From positions 310,001 through 374,000 of the forward strand of contig JAWKHH010000001.1 of the NCBI GenBank assembly GCA_041394945.1: DNA of 64,000 bases, in the 5' to 3' direction. Below, piece after piece: positions 59,268 to 64,000 of this stretch (positions are counted from its first letter, which is position 1; every line of letters begins with the position of its first letter). The notes under the pieces were generated by a model. The model was not told the DNA's origin, ran no database searches, and was given only the letters and a program-made list of their open reading frames with translations. The position numbers and the translations under genes were made by a program. The stretch comes from Bryobacteraceae bacterium (GTDB taxonomy: Bacteria; Acidobacteriota; Terriglobia; Bryobacterales; Bryobacteraceae).

Positions 59268-60659
59268 ATGAAGCGATCTTTGTTTTGGGTGGCGCTGGTG
59301 GCGTGCTTGACGGCATCGTGCTCGCGGACGCCGGCGCTACCGCATGTGGGTACGGCTGGATTCCCGGCGGAAGCACGGGAATTGATTGAAGCCGCGCGGC
59401 ACGCGGCGTTCTCCTCCCCCGACGGAGTAGCCGCCGTGGTCTGGTACGGGCGAACACTGCTCGCCTACGGATTCGACGAGTCCGCCCTGCCCTGCTTCGA
59501 ACGGGCGCACTCCCTCGAGCCGAATTCGCCCAAATGGACCTACTACCTCGGCCTGATCCATCAGCGTCGGCGCGACTACGCGAAGGCGGCAGACTACTTC
59601 CAACTCACCCTGGAGCGGAAGCCCGCCGACGTGCCGTCTCTGCTTCGCTTGGGCGATTCGCGCTCGGAGATGCAGGAATGGCAGTCGGCTGTGGACGCCT
59701 ACGAACAGGCGCTCAAGGCGGAGCCGCAGACGGCGCGGGCGCAGTACGGCATGGGACGCGCACTGGCGGCGATGGGAAAGGATACCGAGGCGATTGACCG
59801 TTTCAGCCGCGCCTGCGGCATCTTCGCCAAGTACGGAGCCGCGCGGCGCGCGCTGGCGGATCTCTACCGCAAATCCGGCGACGAAGAGCATGCGCGGGAA
59901 CAGATATCGCTGCTGAACACCGGTTCGAATCTCGAAGCGCCTCAGCTCGATCCCCTTTATACCCAGGCCACGGACCTCGAGAAGTCGCCTCGGCGTCACA
60001 CTGCGGCGGGCGTGCGGCTACTCGAATCGGGTTTGCCGAAGGCGGCCATCCTCGAGTTCCGGTCCGCCCTGGCGATGGATCCGGAGGACCTCGGCGCCCA
60101 CCTGCATGCCATCACGGCCTATCAGCAAGTCGCGGACTTCGGCGCGGCGCAGGAGCACTTCAACGCGGCGGTGAAACATAGCCCGGACGAACCGCTGGCA
60201 TACCTGAATATGGCGCGCGGGTTGATCGAACAGGGGCGCTACCAGGAAGGGACCGACGTTGCCGAGAAGGTGACAGAGTTCGATCCGGAGAACGCCGAGG
60301 CTTGGACGCTGCTGGGCGACGCGAAATCGAACACGGGCATCGCCGAAGCGGAGCCGTACTATCGGAAGGCATGGCGGCTGGCGCCGGATTCGCCGGCAGC
60401 GAACAACGGGTTAGGGCTGATCGCCTTCGCCGCGGGCAACTATGCCGTAGCGATCAAGCACCTCGTGAAGGCGCAGGATTTGCCGGACACGCACGTGCTG
60501 CCGGCACTGGAGGCGTTGGCGGCGGCCTACCAGGCTACTGGTGACACACAGTCGGCCGTGAAAGCGGCGCGGCATGTCCGGGCGGTGGCGACCATCCACG
60601 GTCCACGGGAGGCGGTGGAGCGGGCGAATGCGCGATTGAGGGCGCTCGGGGCTGAGTAG
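59268..60659 (+). CDS. TPR lipoprotein, TadD-like
   Basis: 463 residues. The leader MKRSLFWVALVACLTASCSR ends in the lipobox LTASC. About ten TPR motifs follow, e.g. AEARELIEAARHAAFSSPDG, WTYYLGLIHQRRRDYAKAAD, YEQALKAEPQTARAQYGMGR and AYLNMARGLIEQGRYQEGTD. TadD is a TPR lipoprotein that aids secretin assembly; this could be it, or a larger adaptor. It is the last plus-strand gene of the locus and converges with the prepilin peptidase 13 bases on. Confidence 0.85.
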   Translation: MKRSLFWVALVACLTASCSRTPALPHVGTAGFPAEARELIEAARHAAFSSPDGVAAVVWYGRTLLAYGFDESALPCFERAHSLEPNSPKWTYYLGLIHQRRRDYAKAADYFQLTLERKPADVPSLLRLGDSRSEMQEWQSAVDAYEQALKAEPQTARAQYGMGRALAAMGKDTEAIDRFSRACGIFAKYGAARRALADLYRKSGDEEHAREQISLLNTGSNLEAPQLDPLYTQATDLEKSPRRHTAAGVRLLESGLPKAAILEFRSALAMDPEDLGAHLHAITAYQQVADFGAAQEHFNAAVKHSPDEPLAYLNMARGLIEQGRYQEGTDVAEKVTEFDPENAEAWTLLGDAKSNTGIAEAEPYYRKAWRLAPDSPAANNGLGLIAFAAGNYAVAIKHLVKAQDLPDTHVLPALEALAAAYQATGDTQSAVKAARHVRAVATIHGPREAVERANARLRALGAE

Positions 60660-60672
60660 CAGCCTCGCTTCG

Positions 60673-61455
60673 CTACGCACGGAAAGCGACAGCGATCGCC
60701 GACAGGCCCAGAAAAGTTCCAAACGGCAGTTCGAAAGTGCCGGCGTCCCTTTTCGCCACGTGGATGTAGACGCCCCCGATCACGGAGGCCGCCACGCCAC
60801 CGGCAAGCAACGTCATCAGTGCGCCTGACAGTCCGAGGAAAGCGCCGATCATCGCCACCATCTTAACGTCACCGAAACCCAGCCCCTCTTTGTCGCGAAT
60901 CCGCATGTAGATGGCGCCCATCGCCCAGAGCGCGCCGCTGGTGAGTCCGGCGCCCAGCGCGGCTTCAACCAGCGAACCGGCCCACGCGGGTGACGGCCAG
61001 AGCAGTTCGCCGACGCCGCCGCGAAACGGGAGCAGCAGCGCGGCCAGGAAGCCGAGCACGATGCCGCCCTTGGTGAACTCATCGGGGAGGAGACGGGTCT
61101 CGAGGTCGGAGAAGATCATCCCCACTTGGAGGAACGAAAACAGAGCGAACTTGGCAGCGGCGGCCGACCATCCCCAGCGCCACACTGCGGCGGCGAACAG
61201 CAGCGCTACAAAGGCTTCGACGGCCGGGTACCGCCATGAGATCGCGGTGAGGCAATGGCGGCAGCGCCGGCCGAGGAGCAGGTAGCTTATCACTGGAACG
61301 TTGTCGTACCAGGCGAGGCGATGCGAGCAGACAACGCAGTGGGAGCCAGGCCATACGACGGAGAGATCGCGTGGCCAGCGGTGAATGCAGACGTTCAGAA
61401 AGCTGCCGAGCAGCATCCCGGCGCAAGCGGCGATCGCGATGAGTTCTACTTCCAT
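60673..61455 (-). CDS. Type IV prepilin peptidase (A24 family)
   Basis: 260 residues, polytopic. The N-terminal region has a Cys-rich cytosolic loop (CVVCSHRLAWYDNVPVISY and RRCRHCLTAI), as in bifunctional PilD/GspO enzymes with a methyltransferase part. The catalytic Asp pair is in FSDLETRLLPDEFTKGG and GLGFGDVKMVAMIGAF. It cleaves after the conserved Gly of prepilins and could also N-methylate them. It ends 13 bases from the tad locus, on the opposite strand, and shares a 10-base overlap with the upstream GT4. Flp is its probable substrate; other type IV pilins elsewhere are possible too. Confidence 0.93.
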   Translation of the reverse strand: MEVELIAIAACAGMLLGSFLNVCIHRWPRDLSVVWPGSHCVVCSHRLAWYDNVPVISYLLLGRRCRHCLTAISWRYPAVEAFVALLFAAAVWRWGWSAAAAKFALFSFLQVGMIFSDLETRLLPDEFTKGGIVLGFLAALLLPFRGGVGELLWPSPAWAGSLVEAALGAGLTSGALWAMGAIYMRIRDKEGLGFGDVKMVAMIGAFLGLSGALMTLLAGGVAASVIGGVYIHVAKRDAGTFELPFGTFLGLSAIAVAFRA

Positions 61456-62342
61456 GAGGAGAACTCACGGTAGGCGGCGCAGGTGTCGTCGGTAAGGCGT
61501 TCCAGCGTGTAGCGCCCTGCGTATCGCTCGAAAGCGGCAGCGGCGAGCCGCTGCGATAGCGCCTCATCGTCGATCAGGCGGCGGGCCGCGCTTTCCACGG
61601 GCTCTACCCCGTTTTCGACGAGCAACCCCGTGACCTCGTGTTCGATCAACTCCTTGAGTCCGCCGACGCGGCTGGCAACCACGGGCACGCCGGCCGACAT
61701 CGCCGAGATCACTGCCGAACCGAGCCCCTCGCTGTCGCTCAGGTAGACAAGGAGGCGCGCGCCTGGCAGTTCGGTTTCGAGATCGGAGATGTAGGTGAAG
61801 GGAAGGCCGATCCGCCGGAGAAGCGCGCCGCCCTTCTTGCGGTCGCGAAGGTCCAGCGCGACGATGCGACCGTCCCAGGGCATGCGTGGAAGCGGCGCGG
61901 CGCCGTCGGGGACGACACGGATCGAGGTTGGGTTGACGCCGGCGCCCGTCAGGCGATCCCGCACGTGGGCGGAGACGGCGAGGAAGCAGGCTGCACGCGA
62001 GTACTTCCAGCGCGAAAGCAGGCCGCGCCGCGGGCCGAACGCCACGCGGCGCGAGACGAAAAGGGGGGAACGAACCCAGGGCAGGAGGCGGCACGCTGCG
62101 GCCATCGTGTGGGCGCCGCCGGAATGAGCGTGGATCAGCACGGACCCTGGCGCCTCGGCGAGGAGATTCCCCCACGTGAGTTCGCCGGCGGCGAAGTCCT
62201 CCTGGCGGGCCCGCGCAAGAAGAGCGCCGCGAGCCAGCAGAACCGTTTCGGCGCCCCGCTTGCGAAGGCCGCGCAGGAGTTGCAGCACCTGCCACTGGCC
62301 GCCGCGCATGGTCCGTCCGCTGTCGAGATGGAGTTGCCGCAT
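61446..62342 (-). CDS. Family 4 glycosyltransferase
   Basis: 298 residues of a GT-B fold. N-terminal half MRQLHLDSGRTMRGGQWQVL with a glycine-rich donor entry, and C-terminal half with ESLxxE-like site: LLVYLSDSEGLGSAVISAMS, GVPVVASRVGGLKELIEHEV and TGLLVENGVEPVESAARRLI. Length is short for GT4 (normally 340-400), mostly in the linker. It probably transfers a sugar from a nucleotide donor in lipopolysaccharide or exopolysaccharide synthesis. It overlaps the prepilin peptidase by 10 bases and follows the GT2 at 12 bases. Confidence 0.85.
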   Translation of the reverse strand: MRQLHLDSGRTMRGGQWQVLQLLRGLRKRGAETVLLARGALLARARQEDFAAGELTWGNLLAEAPGSVLIHAHSGGAHTMAAACRLLPWVRSPLFVSRRVAFGPRRGLLSRWKYSRAACFLAVSAHVRDRLTGAGVNPTSIRVVPDGAAPLPRMPWDGRIVALDLRDRKKGGALLRRIGLPFTYISDLETELPGARLLVYLSDSEGLGSAVISAMSAGVPVVASRVGGLKELIEHEVTGLLVENGVEPVESAARRLIDDEALSQRLAAAAFERYAGRYTLERLTDDTCAAYREFSSWK

Positions 62343-62354
62343 CGGTGGAGTCCG

Positions 62355-63104
62355 CTACTCTCGGCCCGGCCTCATGAACCGCGCCTTGGCGTATTTGGCG
62401 AAGTTGTAGAAGGCGGCCATGTAGGCAATGCAAAGGCCTTCCACACCGTCGCGGAATCCCTGCTGAAGGAAGTAGGTGCGGACGAACGTCCACATGGGAT
62501 CAGCGACGAGACGCGCCCAGCCGACATCCTGCTTCAGAGCCACCATCTGCTCGGCGGCGAGGGTCGTGTAGCGATCCATCGTGCGAAGATGCTCCGCCAG
62601 CGAATCGCAGGTGAAGTGAAGAAGGTTGGATTCGAGGTGGCCCACCGAACCGGTCACCCTTACCGACTCATGAACGTAGTCGCCTTCCCAACGGGCCTTG
62701 CCGCGGTGAAACAGGCGGACCTTGCGATCCGGGTACCAGCCGGAATGGAGGATCCAGCGGCCAAGATACTGGGCGAGCCGCGGCATGGTGTATGCATGAT
62801 GGCGGGGGCCGCACTTCTTGAGCTGCCAGATCTCGGCTTCGAGGGCTTCGCTCAAGGACTCATCTGCGTCGATGGAGAGGATCCAGTCGTGGGTCGCGCG
62901 GTCGGAGGCGTAGTTCTTCTGTGCGGCGTAGCCGGGCCAGGACGCTTCAATCACCCGCGCGCCAAGGTTCTGCGCGATTTCACGGGTGCGGTCGATGGAG
63001 CCCGAATCGACGACGACGATCTCATCGCAGCAGCGAAGGCTTTCGATGGCCCGGGCGATATTGCGTTCTTCGTCCTGGGCGATGATGGCGGCGGAAATCT
63101 TCAC
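62355..63104 (-). CDS. Family 2 glycosyltransferase, WaaE-like
   Basis: 249 residues from a GTG at 63104 that overlaps the S2P stop (GTGA). GT-A core: MKISAAIIAQDEERNIARAI, DEIVVVDSGSIDRTREIAQN, GYAAQKNYASDRATHDWILS and the metal-binding DAD in LSIDADESLSEALEAEIWQL. Then HSGWYPDRKVRLFHRGKARW, diagnostic for WaaE/KdtX-type beta-glucosyltransferases of lipopolysaccharide core. It probably adds a hexose to core or related glycan. The pairing with GT4 and the protease forms a small cell-envelope operon. Confidence 0.88.
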   Translation of the reverse strand: MKISAAIIAQDEERNIARAIESLRCCDEIVVVDSGSIDRTREIAQNLGARVIEASWPGYAAQKNYASDRATHDWILSIDADESLSEALEAEIWQLKKCGPRHHAYTMPRLAQYLGRWILHSGWYPDRKVRLFHRGKARWEGDYVHESVRVTGSVGHLESNLLHFTCDSLAEHLRTMDRYTTLAAEQMVALKQDVGWARLVADPMWTFVRTYFLQQGFRDGVEGLCIAYMAAFYNFAKYAKARFMRPGRE

Positions 63105-63997
63105 TGGAGTCCGGCTCCCTCGCGGATCGGCACGAGACAGAAGGTCAAAGCGAGCATCACCGCCGCGAACAGACCAAGCCATCGGCGACCGCGGCCAAGG
63201 GGCCGCGTGTCGAACACCGAAGGATGGCGCAGCGCGAACACGGCGAGCAGCGCCGCCCACACCAGCCAACTCGGACTGTAGCGCCAGCCGAGCAGAATCA
63301 GGACTCCGATCAAGATCAGAGACAGCCGGCGATGAAGCCGCCTGGAGAACGAGTAGAGGATGTGGCCGCCGTCTAGCTGGCCGATGGGAAACAGGTTGAG
63401 AGCCGTTGCGAGCGCCCCCACCCACGCGGCCCGCGCCACCGGGTGGGGATAGATGTCGTCGGCGGAAACTCCAGGGAAGATAGCGGCCGCGAGCAGGTAT
63501 TCGAGGGCGGGACGGCCAGGGATCAGTCCGCCTTCCTCGCGAATGCCCGGCAGTACCTTGCCGAGTGCGAGTCCAATCGCCATCAACGGCGCTACGAACA
63601 CGAATCCGGCGATCGGACCAGACACCCCGATGTCGAACAACTCCCGAAGACTTCCGATCGGAGAGCGGATCCGGATGAATGCGCCGAGTGTGCCGATGGG
63701 CGTGGGCGCGGGAAGAAAGAAGGGAAGCGTGGCATCCACGCGGTAATACCGGCAGGCGAAATAGTGGCCCATTTCGTGCGCCAGCAGAATCACAAGCAGG
63801 GAGACGGAGAACGGCAGGCCGGAGGCCAGCCGCGCCGGATCCGTCACGAAGCCCGCGATGAAATCGAGATCCTGCGCGTTGTAGGACGGCAGATTGTTGT
63901 CGAAATCGTACTGGAGCCACGCCCCCACGACAGTGGTTGTCGCGAAGGTGCACAGCAGCAGGAGTGCGTGAAGCCAGTATTTGGGGCGCGGCCACAC
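63101..63997 (-). CDS. Site-2-protease-like membrane metalloprotease (M50), start near or beyond window edge
   Basis: 298 residues shown; a GTG at 63997 may be the start, but the frame continues to the window edge, so the true N-terminus may lie outside. Several membrane helices, with the metal-binding HEMGH at about 74-78 (LLVILLAHEMGHYFACRYY) and the second site NLFPIGQLDGGHILYSF, which together define M50 proteases. Also SPIGSLRELFDIGVSGPIAG, the usual GxSGP motif. Intramembrane cleavage of a regulator or signal protein is likely. It overlaps GT2 by four bases. Confidence 0.9.
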   Translation of the reverse strand: MWPRPKYWLHALLLLCTFATTTVVGAWLQYDFDNNLPSYNAQDLDFIAGFVTDPARLASGLPFSVSLLVILLAHEMGHYFACRYYRVDATLPFFLPAPTPIGTLGAFIRIRSPIGSLRELFDIGVSGPIAGFVFVAPLMAIGLALGKVLPGIREEGGLIPGRPALEYLLAAAIFPGVSADDIYPHPVARAAWVGALATALNLFPIGQLDGGHILYSFSRRLHRRLSLILIGVLILLGWRYSPSWLVWAALLAVFALRHPSVFDTRPLGRGRRWLGLFAAVMLALTFCLVPIREGAGLQ

Positions 63998-64000
63998 GAC

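Noticed and set aside
63105..63995. Extension of the WaaE-like frame through the S2P gene
   Set aside because: The S2P reading frame has HEMGH and LDGGH in the other frame; the GT2 starts at the overlapping GTG 63104.

Overview
The window is GC-rich bacterial chromosome, most likely from an acidobacterium of the Solibacterales/Bryobacteraceae group. The main grounds are two tandem secreted proteins ending in the domain known as the Solibacter C-terminal domain (TIGR03437), PQQ quinoproteins, a PEP-CTERM surface protein, a full Tad/Flp pilus locus, and very tight gene packing with many ATGA/GTGA overlaps. No tRNA, rRNA, CRISPR array or insertion sequence was recognised.

Layout: (1) 1-2016, ilvN (cut by the edge) and ilvB on the minus strand. 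(2) 2430-17553, a one-directional block of phage structural genes: portal, scaffold-like protein, P22-like coat, connector, tail terminator, tail tube, tail chaperone, a very short tape measure, two distal-tail proteins, a large tail hub and a tail protein with a TIM-barrel-like end. The chaperone carries a -1 frameshift signal. No terminase, integrase, repressor, replication or lysis gene is next to the block, so it looks like a domesticated particle (gene transfer agent-like or remnant prophage). (3) 17604-20033, a DNase I-fold (EEP) enzyme and argD. (4) 19993-26509, the housekeeping block ffh-rpsP-khpA-rimM-trmD-rplS-rnhB-small membrane protein-lepB-manC on the minus strand. (5) 26520-31519, two PQQ quinoproteins on opposite strands around a PEP-CTERM protein with a thioester-domain-like core. 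(6) 31511-34539, a sugar-nucleotide module (two epimerases and a GT2). (7) 34630-40275, Pcm, a peptidase-MA-like protein, a DUF155/RMD1 protein, a histidine phosphatase, a multiheme cytochrome gene broken by about six frameshifts, and an ArsR regulator. (8) 40280-46965, two paralogous secreted YVTN-propeller proteins flanking a small beta-rich protein. (9) 47079-60659, DUF192, a TPR protein and the tad locus (flp, membrane GT-C-like protein, cpaB, cpaC, tadG, two tadE, cpaE, cpaF, tadB, tadC, TPR lipoprotein). (10) 60673-63997, prepilin peptidase, two glycosyltransferases and an S2P-like membrane protease on the minus strand.

How it fits together: the tad genes are collinear and form a complete envelope machine; the facing prepilin peptidase can process its Flp pilin. 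The sugar genes (manC, the epimerase/GT2 set, and the GT2/GT4 pair near the end) point to surface polysaccharide. The phage block encodes head and tail parts only, so any DNA packaging would need a terminase encoded elsewhere. That block and its frameshift site are the most unusual content of the window.
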